The notes under the pieces are model-generated. The model was not told the origin of the DNA, ran no database searches, and worked only from the letters and a program-made list of their open reading frames with translations. A DNA stretch of 64,000 bases from Pseudohalioglobus lutimaris (GTDB taxonomy: Bacteria; Pseudomonadota; Gammaproteobacteria; Pseudomonadales; Halieaceae), in NCBI RefSeq assembly GCF_002866825.1, contig NZ_PKUS01000028.1:1-64000 (forward strand), in the 5' to 3' direction. A program made the position numbers and the translations under genes. Shown piece by piece: positions 41,898-51,285 of the stretch; position 1 is the stretch's first letter; the number at the start of each line of letters is the position of its first letter.

Positions 41898-42254
41898 ATG
41901 GCTCGTATTGCCGGGGTCAACATACCTGACAACAAGCATGCTGTTATCTCACTGACCTACATCTTCGGAGTCGGTCGTACTACAGCAAAAGAATTGTGTG
42001 CAGCAACCGGAGTGGCTGAAAACGCCAAGGTCGGTGAGTTGTCAGAAGAACAGATGGATGCTCTGCGCGGAAAAGTCGCCGAAATGTCCGTGGAAGGCGA
42101 CCTTCGCAGGGAAGTCTCCATGAACATCAAGCGACTGATGGACCTCGGTTGCAACCGTGGCCTGCGTCACCGTCGCGGCCTCCCGCTGCGTGGTCAGCGT
42201 ACCAAAACCAACGCGCGTACCCGCAAGGGCCCGCGTAAGCCGATTCGCAAGTAA
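41898..42254 (+). CDS. rpsM: 30S ribosomal protein S13
   Basis: S13 is in the 30S head and bridges to the 50S. It has 118 residues, the E. coli length, opening [23 protein letters not shown] and ending [20 protein letters not shown]. It is the first gene of the alpha operon and has its own promoter. Confidence 0.98.
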   Translation: MARIAGVNIPDNKHAVISLTYIFGVGRTTAKELCAATGVAENAKVGELSEEQMDALRGKVAEMSVEGDLRREVSMNIKRLMDLGCNRGLRHRRGLPLRGQRTKTNARTRKGPRKPIRK

Positions 42255-42344
42255 GGATTCGACCACAGCGTCTCAATCCAGCGAATCCTTTTTTAGTGTA
42301 GCTGCACCCGAGTGCAGTGTTGATATTAAAGCAGGAAATACGAT

Positions 42345-42737
42345 ATGGCTAAGCCAGGTGCCAAAAGCACTCGTAAGAAAATTACCAAGACTGTTGTCGA
42401 TGGTATCGCGCATGTTCACGCGTCCTTCAACAACACCATCATTACTATCACAGACCGTCAGGGTAATACCCTCAGCTGGGCCACAGCAGGTGGTTCAGGA
42501 TTCCGTGGTTCTCGCAAAAGCACACCGTTCGCAGCCCAGGTTGCTGCAGAGCGTGCAGGCGAAGCTGCAAAGGAATACGGATTGAAGAATCTTGACGTAC
42601 AGGTGAAGGGGCCCGGCCCGGGTCGTGAGTCAGCAGTTCGCGCTCTGAACGCCTGCGGTTACAAGATCAGCAACATTACCGACGTTACGCCGATTCCCCA
42701 CAACGGTTGTCGTCCCCCCAAGAAACGTCGCGTATAA
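42345..42737 (+). CDS. rpsK: 30S ribosomal protein S11
   Basis: S11 lies on the platform near the mRNA exit. The 130 residues include [21 protein letters not shown] and the C-terminal [16 protein letters not shown]. The 90-bp gap before it holds a purine-rich ribosome site but no clear promoter. Confidence 0.98.
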   Translation: MAKPGAKSTRKKITKTVVDGIAHVHASFNNTIITITDRQGNTLSWATAGGSGFRGSRKSTPFAAQVAAERAGEAAKEYGLKNLDVQVKGPGPGRESAVRALNACGYKISNITDVTPIPHNGCRPPKKRRV

Positions 42738-42758
42738 CGCTTAGAGGAAGAACTAGTC

Positions 42759-43379
42759 ATGGCTCGATATATTGGACCCAAGTGCAAGCTCTCCCGTCGT
42801 GAGGGAACAGACCTGTTCCTGAAGAGCGGTGTGCGTGCCCTGGAAAGCAAGTGTAAGCCCGAAGCTGCCCCCGGCCAGCATGGTGCCCGTCGTGGTCGCC
42901 TGTCTGATTACGGTGTCCAGCTGCGTGAAAAGCAGAAGGTGCGTCGTATCTACGGTGTGCTCGAAAAGCAGTTCCGCAATTACTACAAAGAAGCGGCCCG
43001 CCTCAAGGGCGCAACAGGTGAGAACCTCCTGCAACTGCTGGAGTCCCGTCTGGATAACGTTGTATACCGCATGGGCTTTGGTTCGACCCGTTCCGAATCA
43101 CGTCAGCTGGTCGCCCACAAGGCGATTCTGGTGAATGGGCAGGTGGTAAACATCGCCTCATACCAGGTAAAAGCCGGAGACGTCGTAGCACTGCGTGAGA
43201 AAGCCAAGAAGCAACTGCGTGTGCAGTCTGCATTGGCTCTGGCTGCACAGCGCGGCGAACCCGAGTGGATTGAAGTAAACGCTGAGAAGATGGAAGGCAC
43301 GTTCAAGTCTGTGCCCGACCGTCAGGATCTCTCTTCCGAGATCAATGAAAACCTGATAGTCGAGCTTTACTCCAAGTAA
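42759..43379 (+). CDS. rpsD: 30S ribosomal protein S4
   Basis: S4 is a primary 16S rRNA binder and in E. coli represses the alpha operon. It has 206 residues, the E. coli length, with the S4 RNA-binding domain [20 protein letters not shown]. The N-terminal Cys residues of zinc-binding S4 forms are reduced to KCKLSRREG, so it is the zinc-free type. Confidence 0.98.
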   Translation: MARYIGPKCKLSRREGTDLFLKSGVRALESKCKPEAAPGQHGARRGRLSDYGVQLREKQKVRRIYGVLEKQFRNYYKEAARLKGATGENLLQLLESRLDNVVYRMGFGSTRSESRQLVAHKAILVNGQVVNIASYQVKAGDVVALREKAKKQLRVQSALALAAQRGEPEWIEVNAEKMEGTFKSVPDRQDLSSEINENLIVELYSK

Positions 43380-43415
43380 ACCACTGAAGGATTAACCTAC
43401 ATAAAGGTGCCCCGT

Positions 43416-44420
43416 ATGCAGAGTGCAGTGAATGAATTTCTGACCCCGCGCGTCATCAACGTTGATGAAAAGAATGCCACGCGCGCCCAGGTAACCCTGG
43501 AACCCCTTGAGCGTGGCTTTGGCCACACTCTGGGCAACGCCTTGCGTCGAATCCTGCTGTCGTCCATGCCCGGTTGTGCGATTACCGAGGTGGAGATTGA
43601 CGGTGTTTTGCACGAGTACAGCGCAATTGAGGGCGTTCAGGAAGATGTGATCGAGATCCTGCTCAACCTCAAGGGTGTTGCGCTGGTCATGAGCGGCAAG
43701 GACGAGGCTGAACTGACCCTGGTCAAGAAAGGCCCGGGCGTGGTGACCGCAGCGGATATCCAGGTTGATCACGATATAGAGATTCGTAACCCGGATCACG
43801 TGATCTGTCACCTCAACGGTGACAGTGAGATCAACATGAAGCTCACCGTAGCACGAGGTCGCGGCTACTCTCCGGCTGATTCCCGGGAGAATCCTGAAGA
43901 GGAAACGCGTTCTATCGGTCGGCTGCACCTGGATGCCACCTTCTCACCGGTTCACCGTGTCTCCTACGTCGTTGACGCAGCTCGTGTTGAGCAGCGCACT
44001 GACCTGGACAAGCTGGTTCTTGACCTGGAAACCAACGGTACGATTGACCCTGAAGAGGCGATCCGTCGCGCGGCAACCATTCTGCAGCAGCAGTTGGCGG
44101 TCTTTGTAGACCTGGAGAGCGAATCCGAGTCCGAGTCGGTAGAGGAAGAGGATGAAGTTGATCCTATTTTGCTGCGTCCCGTGGACGACCTGGAACTGAC
44201 GGTTCGCTCCGCGAACTGCCTCAAGGCCGAAAATATATATTACATCGGAGACCTGGTGCAGCGCACCGAGGTAGAGCTGCTGAAGACGCCGAACCTGGGC
44301 AAGAAGTCGCTTACCGAGATCAAGGATGTACTGGCCTCTCGCGGTCTGTCTCTGGGCATGCGCCTGGACAACTGGCCCCCGGCGAGCCTGAAAAACGATG
44401 ACCGGGTATTGAGCGCCTGA
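43416..44420 (+). CDS. rpoA: RNA polymerase alpha subunit
   Basis: Alpha nucleates RNA polymerase assembly, and its C-terminal domain contacts UP elements and activators. The ATG (334 residues) matches the E. coli start (MQ...EFL) and has AAGG upstream; a GTG three codons earlier is possible. The N-terminal domain has [19 protein letters not shown], and the C-terminal domain has [18 protein letters not shown] and [12 protein letters not shown]. The linker between domains carries an unusual acidic [12 protein letters not shown] run (about residues 231-245), giving a slightly longer linker than E. coli. Confidence 0.98.
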   Translation: MQSAVNEFLTPRVINVDEKNATRAQVTLEPLERGFGHTLGNALRRILLSSMPGCAITEVEIDGVLHEYSAIEGVQEDVIEILLNLKGVALVMSGKDEAELTLVKKGPGVVTAADIQVDHDIEIRNPDHVICHLNGDSEINMKLTVARGRGYSPADSRENPEEETRSIGRLHLDATFSPVHRVSYVVDAARVEQRTDLDKLVLDLETNGTIDPEEAIRRAATILQQQLAVFVDLESESESESVEEEDEVDPILLRPVDDLELTVRSANCLKAENIYYIGDLVQRTEVELLKTPNLGKKSLTEIKDVLASRGLSLGMRLDNWPPASLKNDDRVLSA

Positions 44421-44480
44421 GCTCCTCGTTCAACCAGATAGTAGTGCTGAGATAGCACCCTTTAATATAGGATAGGAAAA

Positions 44481-44867
44481 ATGCGTCATCGTCAAAGTGG
44501 ACGTCAGCTGAACCGCAACAGTTCTCATCGCAAGGCCATGTTCCGCAACATGACCGCCTCGCTGGTAGAGCACGAGTTGATCAAGACCACCCTGCCCAAG
44601 GCGAAAGAGCTGCGCAGCTATGCTGAGCCGCTGATCACCCTGGCCAAAAAGGACAGCGTCGCCAATCGTCGTCTGGCTTTTGATCGGGTTCGTGACAAGC
44701 AGGTTGTAGGCAAGCTCTTCAATGAGCTGGGTCCTCGTTACCAGGAGCGCCCTGGCGGATATATCCGTATTCTGAAGTGTGGCTTCCGGGCCGGCGACAA
44801 AGCGCCTATGGCGTACGTCGAATTGGTAGACAGGCCGCAGATCGAGGCGCACGACGACGAGGATTGA
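44481..44867 (+). CDS. rplQ: 50S ribosomal protein L17
   Basis: L17 surrounds the tunnel exit. The 128 residues open [20 protein letters not shown] and include the C-terminal [19 protein letters not shown]. It is the last gene of the alpha operon, followed by a strong terminator. Confidence 0.98.
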   Translation: MRHRQSGRQLNRNSSHRKAMFRNMTASLVEHELIKTTLPKAKELRSYAEPLITLAKKDSVANRRLAFDRVRDKQVVGKLFNELGPRYQERPGGYIRILKCGFRAGDKAPMAYVELVDRPQIEAHDDED

Positions 44868-44890
44868 TCCGGCACTCAGTTGCCAGACAT

Positions 44891-44919
44891 AAAAAAGCCG
44901 GGCATCGCCCGGCTTTTTT
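44891..44919. terminator. strong bidirectional terminator after rplQ
   Basis: A 13-bp stem (AAAAAAGCCGGGC/GCCCGGCTTTTTT) with a 3-base loop stands 24 bases after the rplQ stop. The A-run and T-run on either side make it able to end both the ribosomal operon (plus) and the pilus operon (minus). Confidence 0.92.
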
Positions 44920-44975
44920 ATGTCTCTAGTAACATGCGTCCTGTTGCTAGTCCCCTGCTGGCTTTGTGGTCAGGC

Positions 44976-45287
44976 TTACTCCTCCAGGCTATCGCGCCAG
45001 CTTTGAAAAGCCAGGTCCCTGAACCTCTCACCTTTTTTCAGATCAATACACTGTACGACCGAAGCAGCTTCCTCGACATTGTCCTTGTCGGTCACGGCGT
45101 TGAGGCCTATAACGCCTCGTCTCGCGTCTTGCCGGGTGTAGGTCTGTAAAGAGACTAATCCTCTTGCGCCAGAGCTGCTTACTACCTGGCACTCGAACTT
45201 ATTGTCAGGCCAAATACGCTCTGCAGAGGCGCCTGTCGCGGCGAGGAGGCAGAATAGGCCTATGGCGGTGTTGATTGGCTTTAGCAT
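44976..45287 (-). CDS. small secreted protein at the end of the pilus operon
   Basis: I do not recognise this 103-residue protein. The chosen ATG gives a clear signal peptide (MLKPINTAIGLFCLLAATG-ASA) with GAGGG just upstream; an earlier in-frame start would overlap pilE. The mature part has two cysteines (FECQVV and VVQCIDL) that could form a disulfide, and a helical C-terminus (GERFRDLAFQSWRDSLEE). It is the last gene of the fimT-pilE cluster, a position where P. aeruginosa has no equivalent. PilY2, another small exported pilus protein, lies before pilE there; any relation is conjecture. Confidence 0.65.
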   Translation of the reverse strand: MLKPINTAIGLFCLLAATGASAERIWPDNKFECQVVSSSGARGLVSLQTYTRQDARRGVIGLNAVTDKDNVEEAASVVQCIDLKKGERFRDLAFQSWRDSLEE

Positions 45288-45310
45288 GATCGAACCCTCT
45301 CGGTTTTTGC

Positions 45311-45781
45311 TTACCAGCAATTATTCAGGTCAGAACCGGTGGCTGTTTTAGCGCCGGTCGAATCGAGTATTAAAGTAGTGCAGCGGGTGTCGTTGGCCTG
45401 GGCGCCACCGGCGACCGGTGTTGCTGTCAGCACGTAACAACGCTGAATGGTACCGGCGGCGCAGGCTGCTGCATCTACTGTGTAGTGACCTTCCTCCGAT
45501 ACCATCGGATCCGCACCAAAGCCAAGCTCAGTCATGTTTAACGTATAAGTACTGCGGTCGAGCATAAACTGCTCCTGCCGGTTGGACGCATCCAGTAGTG
45601 CTGCCTTGGCATCGGCACGGCGACCCTTCTCCAGACTGCTGTTGTAGGAGGGCAGGGCGACTGCCAGCAGAATGCCCACAATGACCACAACGATCATCAC
45701 CTCCATCAGGGTGAAGCCTGCGGCCAGGCCCCCTGCCGGGCGTCCGGCCAGGGGAGGGCGGTTCAGTCTGGACGTGTTCAC
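45311..45781 (-). CDS. pilE: PilE-like type IV minor pilin
   Basis: The prepilin has the processing site G/FTLMEVMIVVVIVGI with Glu at +5, followed by a globular domain with four cysteines, including a C-terminal pair (DTRCTTL and LNNCW) typical of pilin D-loops. It has 156 residues. The start is GTG sharing a base with the pilY1 stop, and yields a 22-residue leader, long for a type IVa pilin (usually 5-15), so a short uncommon start closer to the site cannot be excluded. PilD would process it. Confidence 0.88.
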   Translation of the reverse strand: MNTSRLNRPPLAGRPAGGLAAGFTLMEVMIVVVIVGILLAVALPSYNSSLEKGRRADAKAALLDASNRQEQFMLDRSTYTLNMTELGFGADPMVSEEGHYTVDAAACAAGTIQRCYVLTATPVAGGAQANDTRCTTLILDSTGAKTATGSDLNNCW

Positions 45782-48700
45782 TAGTAATCCTCCTGGAACC
45801 AGTAGTTGCCGTAGGGCGCCCGCAGGAACTCGTTGACGTCACAGACACCGCCGCTGCAGTCCACTTCTCCGGGCTGATTGACGCTGGTTGCCGGCGTGCC
45901 GGGAGGCAGCAGTACACGGATCTGGCCATCGTCACCGAAGTGCACGGAAGGTGTATCCGGGATGATACCGCCGAGGTTGATGGTACTGCGGTCACCCTCA
46001 TAGAGGTCGATTACGTAGAGCAGGCCGGTTCCCGCCTGTGGCTCGCAGACGTTGATGTCATTGAGCAGGGTGGACGGGGTGAAGGTGGTGGCAAAAATCC
46101 GACCATTGATAGTAAGCGTTTTTGCCAGGCTCTTTTCACCGGCGTTTGCCAGATCAAGGCGCCACCCATTGGCCAATCTCAGAGCCTCTTTGGCTGCAGC
46201 TTTCTCCGTATCCGTGCCATTGGTCAGCACGTTGTCGGTAATGTTGTACAGGTCCGAATCGGAGTACGGCTGGCCACAACGGAAGTCGAAGAAATCTGGA
46301 TCTGAACATTCCGTGGTGGTCGGTACATCCGTGGAGTAGGGCACCGTTCCCCTGTCCCGAACCATGTACAGGCTATTGTCCACATCCGTCGCATTGGGGT
46401 TGGTGCGATCGCCGCTGCCGATGACGACTGCGTCTACCGCCTCACCGTCAAAGCGCACTCGCACGACGTCAGGCGCATTGAAGAAACGACGGTCTGTCGG
46501 AGCGGTTCCGCCATTGAAGTCTCCGAGCTTGCTGATAAACCAGGTGTCCTGGGTCGAGGTGGGGAGTGTGTTGCCCGGCAGGTCGATACGCCACAGGTTG
46601 CCACCGGTGTCGCCGAAGTAAATGCGATCGGTTAACTCGTCGCCATTACTGTCCAGTACCGTGACATCACCGGGTACAGAGTTCAGCAGCCCGGTTTCAG
46701 ACATGTTGTTGGCACTGTTGGCACCCGGCGTAACGCTCCATATCAGGGCGCCGGTTTGCGCATCAACAATGAAAACACCGCGGCCCTGGCTGTCTGCACT
46801 GCCTACTCCCGAGCTATCCTTGTTGGTGTCGTAGCCGGCGCCAAAGATCAGTACCGGTTTGGATACACCATTCCCGTCGACGTAGCCCGGGATACGCGTC
46901 ACCTTGGGCTCCGACCAGGACTGACCCAGCTCACCAAAGCCGCTGACATCTGGTCCGATGCGCCACATGAATGAAGGTGTATTCGGATTGGTGACGTCCA
47001 GGGCGTAGTAGGAGCTGCCGCCCCGGCGCATGCCGAAGTAGGCCCAGGCCTTGTCACCATCCGCTGCCACGATGGTGCCATCGGCGTTAGCGTCATAGGT
47101 ATAGGCTACGGGCGTGAGGTCCATTCCGTATACATGGTCGCTGGATACCGCGTCCCTGCGTCGCAGCGGCAGTATAGAGGCCAGCTCCTTGGGGAAGAAC
47201 GCCCAGCTCTCCTGTCCATCGAGGCTCTTGAACATGTGTACAAAGCCCGAATTGCTGCCGACGATTATGCGCAGGTCCGGATTAGCCACCGTGTAGACGC
47301 CGCCTGTTGCACCATAGTTAAGCACCAACGGCTGGCTGTGCAGGATATCGCCCAGTATCCAGCTGCGCGGATTGTTGGTGTTGTCGGTATTGGCGTCGCC
47401 TTCCCGGTTGTAGGCATCATAGCCTTGGGCCCATCTGATTTGCTGGGTAAAGGCAGCAGATGTGGAGGCCCCGAAGATATTGTAGAGCGCAGCGTTGCTA
47501 ACGGCACCCATGGCCGCGGCATCGATATTGGTCGTATTGAGGGCTTCCAGAGCGCCATTTACGCCGGTGTCGATATACAGCGATCGCCCACTGGGATTGC
47601 GTGCGGCCAGTAAAGCGCCTACCCCGCCTTCTTCAACGGTGCCGCCATCCTGACCGGTCCCCCAGAAGGTAACGGCGGTCGACTTGATGTCACCGGTATC
47701 GGTGTCAACCGCAGCGTTGCCGTTGGCATCAACCAGTGTGGCCGTGCCGTTGTCGATATCCAGCTTCAGTTTCTTGATGTTGCCTACCCAGTCAACGCTT
47801 TCACCGGGCTTGAACATCGCATAGAACACTTCATCCCGACTTTGTGTACGGGTGAAGGTGTCAACCGCTACTGCCGGAGAGGTAAAAGTGGTGTCCCTGG
47901 AGAGGATGCTCACCAGGGCGCCCTGGAAGGCTTCGGTCAGTTCTGCGGCATTCTCCGCTGTGTAGTACTCACCCTTACCCTTGTCAGCTGTGTCCTGAAG
48001 CAGCTGCTGGTCGGTGTCAAAGCCGATCGTGTAGGTAATACCGAACTGGTCACCATTGGTGGTGTCGCCGTCGAGATCATTGGTGGCCATGTACTCGGCG
48101 AGGTCGGGCATGCAGTTCTTGATGAAGCCGTCTTCACTGTCGTAGTTGCCGCAGGTGGTACCTGTAAGGGTTTCGATCTCATCGTTTGCATCGGTGTCAT
48201 CATTGGGAAGACCGTCAGTCATGATGATGACGTAGGTGTAGGCGCAGTCACTGTTCGGGGAGACATAGCTGCCACCGCTGATCGCTGCGGTGTCAACCGG
48301 CGCCTCATCGTGTCTCCAACCATTGCTGGTGGTGTTCCATGAGGCCTGGCCTGAGTACTTGGGGTTTTCTCCAGCAAGGTAGAGATAGGCCTCGTAGGTG
48401 GATTCACACAGCGGGGTAACCCCCGCCGGTTCAAGGCCATCCACCAGGTTCATCAGGTTGGTGCGGTCGTTCGCCGTCATGTCCTGGATGATACGCTGGG
48501 TAACGCGTCCGCCCTGGCTGCGGTTGAACTCCAGCAGGCCGAAATCGATACTGGTGTTGGTATCAATGATGGTGGTGATTACATCCGCCGCGATATCGAT
48601 TTTGGATCGCGCTTGCACCAGTGAATCGTCATGCCACCAGTCCATGTAATGCGAAGTGTAGAAGGTATAGGCGGTGTTTCCCCAGTCCACGTTGTTGTCC

Positions 48701-49695
48701 ACGGACGTGTCGTATTCATTGCCGTCAGTCGCGTTAGCTTGCGGGAAGCCATCTGCCTGGCCGCTGCCGTTGTCCGGATTGGTATTGTTCACATCGTCAA
48801 GGCATTCAACGTGTGGAGGTGTGCGCGCATTGCTGGAAAGTCCACTCCAGCTTCCGGGTATCGTGGTGTCTGCTTCGCAGGTTTCCACTTGCGGGCCGGA
48901 GTACTGCCATTCGGTAGTCTCTGCGAGTTCCGGGTCGGTCACCTCCTCAAAGCAGGCGTCGTAGCGATTGTTGCTGCCAGGGGGGTCGACGATAAGACGG
49001 CTCAGCCCGCTGGGGCAGTTATTGCCGCTGTCATTCTGGCGGTAAATCCAGCCGGTAAGCGGGGCGGCGCTGGTCTGCCATTCATAGCAGCCGTCGTTGT
49101 TGCCCCCGGGAGGGTCTACATAGATGAGGCTGTTGGGGCAGCTGTTATTGCTACCATCGTTCTGCACGCGCACCAGCTTTGCTGCGGGTGCCGTGGTGGT
49201 AACCTCCAGGTAGCAACCAGCATTGTTGGGCCCTGCGGGGTTGCGGTAGGTGGTGCCGGTGGGGCAGGCAGTGGTGCATTGACCCTGCTGAATAGACGAG
49301 TTCACCCAACGGCGGGCGCGTTCGGGAGTGAAGCGGCCAGCGTCATCAAGGCTGTCGTAGGAGGAAGCACACCGGTTCTGCGTTGCAGCAAAATAATTGT
49401 TGCTGCCGGTTCCCGGGACGCTGCCATCGGTTGACCAGTAAATACGGTTGGCAGACACACTGCTGTTATAGGTTGCATTGGGGTCGTAGGGAGGACGCTG
49501 CTGGTCGATCTCGCCACGCATACTGCCCGAGTCATCGAACACGATCAATACCTTGGGTCTGGAGCCCGTAGCGGCATTGTATTCCGCCTGGTAGATCTCG
49601 GTATCGTCCGCCGATACAGGGCCAGCAGCCGTTGCGAGTAGCAGCGAGGCTGCAATTGTGGCACCTGTGAATGCACTGAAAACCCGGTTAACCAT
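45781..49695 (-). CDS. pilY1: PilY1-type pilus tip adhesin with von Willebrand A domain
   Basis: PilY1 sits at the type IV pilus tip, primes assembly with the minor pilins and senses surfaces. The ATG chosen gives 1304 residues, a signal peptide (MVNRVFSAFTGATIAASLLL then ATAAGPVSA) and GGAGG eight bases upstream; earlier starts overlap pilX. Order: vWA domain with MIDAS DDSGSM (54-59) and IIMTDGLPND later; an insertion with three Cys-rich repeats (about 144-248); then the C-terminal PilY beta-propeller with a calcium loop DSNGDELTD near 1013. The operon and the GTG overlap with pilE support the call. Confidence 0.93.
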   Translation of the reverse strand: MVNRVFSAFTGATIAASLLLATAAGPVSADDTEIYQAEYNAATGSRPKVLIVFDDSGSMRGEIDQQRPPYDPNATYNSSVSANRIYWSTDGSVPGTGSNNYFAATQNRCASSYDSLDDAGRFTPERARRWVNSSIQQGQCTTACPTGTTYRNPAGPNNAGCYLEVTTTAPAAKLVRVQNDGSNNSCPNSLIYVDPPGGNNDGCYEWQTSAAPLTGWIYRQNDSGNNCPSGLSRLIVDPPGSNNRYDACFEEVTDPELAETTEWQYSGPQVETCEADTTIPGSWSGLSSNARTPPHVECLDDVNNTNPDNGSGQADGFPQANATDGNEYDTSVDNNVDWGNTAYTFYTSHYMDWWHDDSLVQARSKIDIAADVITTIIDTNTSIDFGLLEFNRSQGGRVTQRIIQDMTANDRTNLMNLVDGLEPAGVTPLCESTYEAYLYLAGENPKYSGQASWNTTSNGWRHDEAPVDTAAISGGSYVSPNSDCAYTYVIIMTDGLPNDDTDANDEIETLTGTTCGNYDSEDGFIKNCMPDLAEYMATNDLDGDTTNGDQFGITYTIGFDTDQQLLQDTADKGKGEYYTAENAAELTEAFQGALVSILSRDTTFTSPAVAVDTFTRTQSRDEVFYAMFKPGESVDWVGNIKKLKLDIDNGTATLVDANGNAAVDTDTGDIKSTAVTFWGTGQDGGTVEEGGVGALLAARNPSGRSLYIDTGVNGALEALNTTNIDAAAMGAVSNAALYNIFGASTSAAFTQQIRWAQGYDAYNREGDANTDNTNNPRSWILGDILHSQPLVLNYGATGGVYTVANPDLRIIVGSNSGFVHMFKSLDGQESWAFFPKELASILPLRRRDAVSSDHVYGMDLTPVAYTYDANADGTIVAADGDKAWAYFGMRRGGSSYYALDVTNPNTPSFMWRIGPDVSGFGELGQSWSEPKVTRIPGYVDGNGVSKPVLIFGAGYDTNKDSSGVGSADSQGRGVFIVDAQTGALIWSVTPGANSANNMSETGLLNSVPGDVTVLDSNGDELTDRIYFGDTGGNLWRIDLPGNTLPTSTQDTWFISKLGDFNGGTAPTDRRFFNAPDVVRVRFDGEAVDAVVIGSGDRTNPNATDVDNSLYMVRDRGTVPYSTDVPTTTECSDPDFFDFRCGQPYSDSDLYNITDNVLTNGTDTEKAAAKEALRLANGWRLDLANAGEKSLAKTLTINGRIFATTFTPSTLLNDINVCEPQAGTGLLYVIDLYEGDRSTINLGGIIPDTPSVHFGDDGQIRVLLPPGTPATSVNQPGEVDCSGGVCDVNEFLRAPYGNYWFQEDY
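48952..49266 (-). repeat. three tandem Cys-Pro/Asn repeats within pilY1
   Basis: Three degenerate units with a period near 41-42 residues each start CP and end with a Cys after P-x-G-x-NN: CPTGTTYRNPAGPNNAGC, CPNSLIYVDPPGGNNDGC and CPSGLSRLIVDPPGSNNR...C. They lie inside the von Willebrand A region between the MIDAS loop and the rest of the domain. Confidence 0.7.
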
Positions 49696-49756
49696 GGAAC
49701 TATCCTCCACAACTTGCGGCCCATGCTGGGCCTTGCGTTGAGTTGTTTCTGTATGT

Positions 49757-50260
49757 TTAGCCATTGCCGCCAATCACCGTTTTGACCACGCCCAGCTCAA
49801 CCCTTGTGCGGGCTTTTCCCGGAAGGTCGTGCTCGGACTCGATGCGGTAATAATCACAGTCCAGCAAGCCGATACTGGTGCCGCCTCGGGAGGCGAGTGG
49901 CCGTGGACACGCGCGTGCGACAGCTATCAGGAACACATCCACGTCTATTGGCACATCGTTCGGATCTGCCGCCATGTTGCGCAGTGGATGGGTTCCCATG
50001 CCGGCGAAAGGCTCATCAACCAGGGCCTGGCGCTGGAAGGGGTCCTGCGCGGAGCCAGCCAGCCCCAGCGTGGCGTAAATGCCGGCCTCGGCGACCTGAA
50101 AGGACTGATAGGCATCCTGCATATTGGCTGACATCTTCAGACCCAGTGAACTGTTATTGGCAGCCGTGATGCTGATAATCGTAACCACCAGCAGAAACAG
50201 CAGTGAGGTGACGAGTACGACACCCTGCTGGTGCTGTGTTGAACGGTTCCTCATATTCAT
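49757..50260 (-). CDS. pilX: PilX-type minor pilin
   Basis: PilX belongs to the type IVa minor pilin priming complex. The 167 residues have a G/VVLVTSLLFLLVVTIISITA prepilin-like N-terminus without Glu at +5, a feature shared with PilX and GspK proteins that cap the complex. The NMQDAYQSFQVAEAGIYATL segment is typical. It overlaps the pilW stop at its start (TGATG). Confidence 0.88.
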   Translation of the reverse strand: MNMRNRSTQHQQGVVLVTSLLFLLVVTIISITAANNSSLGLKMSANMQDAYQSFQVAEAGIYATLGLAGSAQDPFQRQALVDEPFAGMGTHPLRNMAADPNDVPIDVDVFLIAVARACPRPLASRGGTSIGLLDCDYYRIESEHDLPGKARTRVELGVVKTVIGGNG

Positions 50261-51285
50261 CAGGCGCCTCCTCGCAATACCAGTCTGGGATTGCGCAGGG
50301 TAATTTCAGTGTGCAGCAGGACTCTGCGAATGCCGTCTGCAGGGGTGACAGAGATATCACCCAGCCGGTAGGTTTTTTCATTGGTGTAACTGGGGTCGAC
50401 GTTTTGGCTGCGTAACAGTACGAAGGCCTGCAGCGAACTCACACTATCCCATGCATTGGCAGTCTGAACTGCCGCCAGGTCGTCGATGGTGTCAACGTCG
50501 CCATCGTTGTCGCTGTCGAAGCCGAACAGAAAGCGCATATTTTCCACGCCCTGAACCAGATCCTCGTTATCAATGCCCATGGCGGCGCCGTTCCAGGCCA
50601 GCACTTTGCGGCTCAGTGTCGGGCCGGTGGGGTTGTTCCTCACGTAGAAAATCTGCAGGCGATAGGGCCAGGCTACGCCAAGGGCAAACTCATTGCCTGC
50701 GCGCACGTCTGGCGGTGTATCAGCACCATCGAGAACAATGCCGGTCTCGCTGTTGGAAATGACGTAAGCTGTCTCGTTGTCCCACTCGCCCGCGGGAAAT
50801 GAAATCACACCATCCCTGGGCGCATTGGGGTCTTCGGGATTGGCATCGTAGAGGGGACTCGGTACCACGCCTTTGATGACCAGTACGTCGGTATTGGGCA
50901 TAGCGTCGTCAATGCAGCCCAGAATGTTGGCACTGGTTGCGCGCATTGCAAAAAACGCATCGTCTGTGTTGTAGGCTTCTGCAGGGGCTGCGCAGTCCCC
51001 TGTGACCGCCCCCAGGGCCCCGTCCTCACGGATGTCCGCGGGCGCAGCACCGCCGAAAAAGCCGACATGCTTGGTGGCGTAGTTAAGGACCTGCAGGGCG
51101 AAACGACCATTCTCGGACACGGCCGCCACCTGCTCAACCTCAGTCAGGGAGTTCTTTGATGCAAGGTATACAGAAATGGCACCGCCGATGATGATCAGGC
51201 CTAGCACCATGGCCACCATAAACTCCACCAGGGAAAAGCCCCGGCTGGAGTGAGTGTCTGTTGGCGTTATAAGGCTGCGAGTCAT
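50260..51285 (-). CDS. pilW: PilW-type minor pilin
   Basis: PilW is a minor pilin and assembly factor. The N-terminal prepilin signal is G/FSLVEFMVAMVLGLIIIGGA with Glu at +5 after a 16-residue leader. The 341 residues form a long globular domain with cysteines in TGDCAAPAEAY and LGCIDDAMPN. Its ATG overlaps the pilV stop (ATGA). Confidence 0.9.
   Translation of the reverse strand: MTRSLITPTDTHSSRGFSLVEFMVAMVLGLIIIGGAISVYLASKNSLTEVEQVAAVSENGRFALQVLNYATKHVGFFGGAAPADIREDGALGAVTGDCAAPAEAYNTDDAFFAMRATSANILGCIDDAMPNTDVLVIKGVVPSPLYDANPEDPNAPRDGVISFPAGEWDNETAYVISNSETGIVLDGADTPPDVRAGNEFALGVAWPYRLQIFYVRNNPTGPTLSRKVLAWNGAAMGIDNEDLVQGVENMRFLFGFDSDNDGDVDTIDDLAAVQTANAWDSVSSLQAFVLLRSQNVDPSYTNEKTYRLGDISVTPADGIRRVLLHTEITLRNPRLVLRGGA

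Noticed and set aside
48631-49434. Antisense frame of 267 codons inside pilY1 with hydrophobic, Val/Gly-rich sequence
   Set aside because: The composition mirrors the repetitive Asn/Pro/Gly coding of the sense strand. There is no start context or homology.
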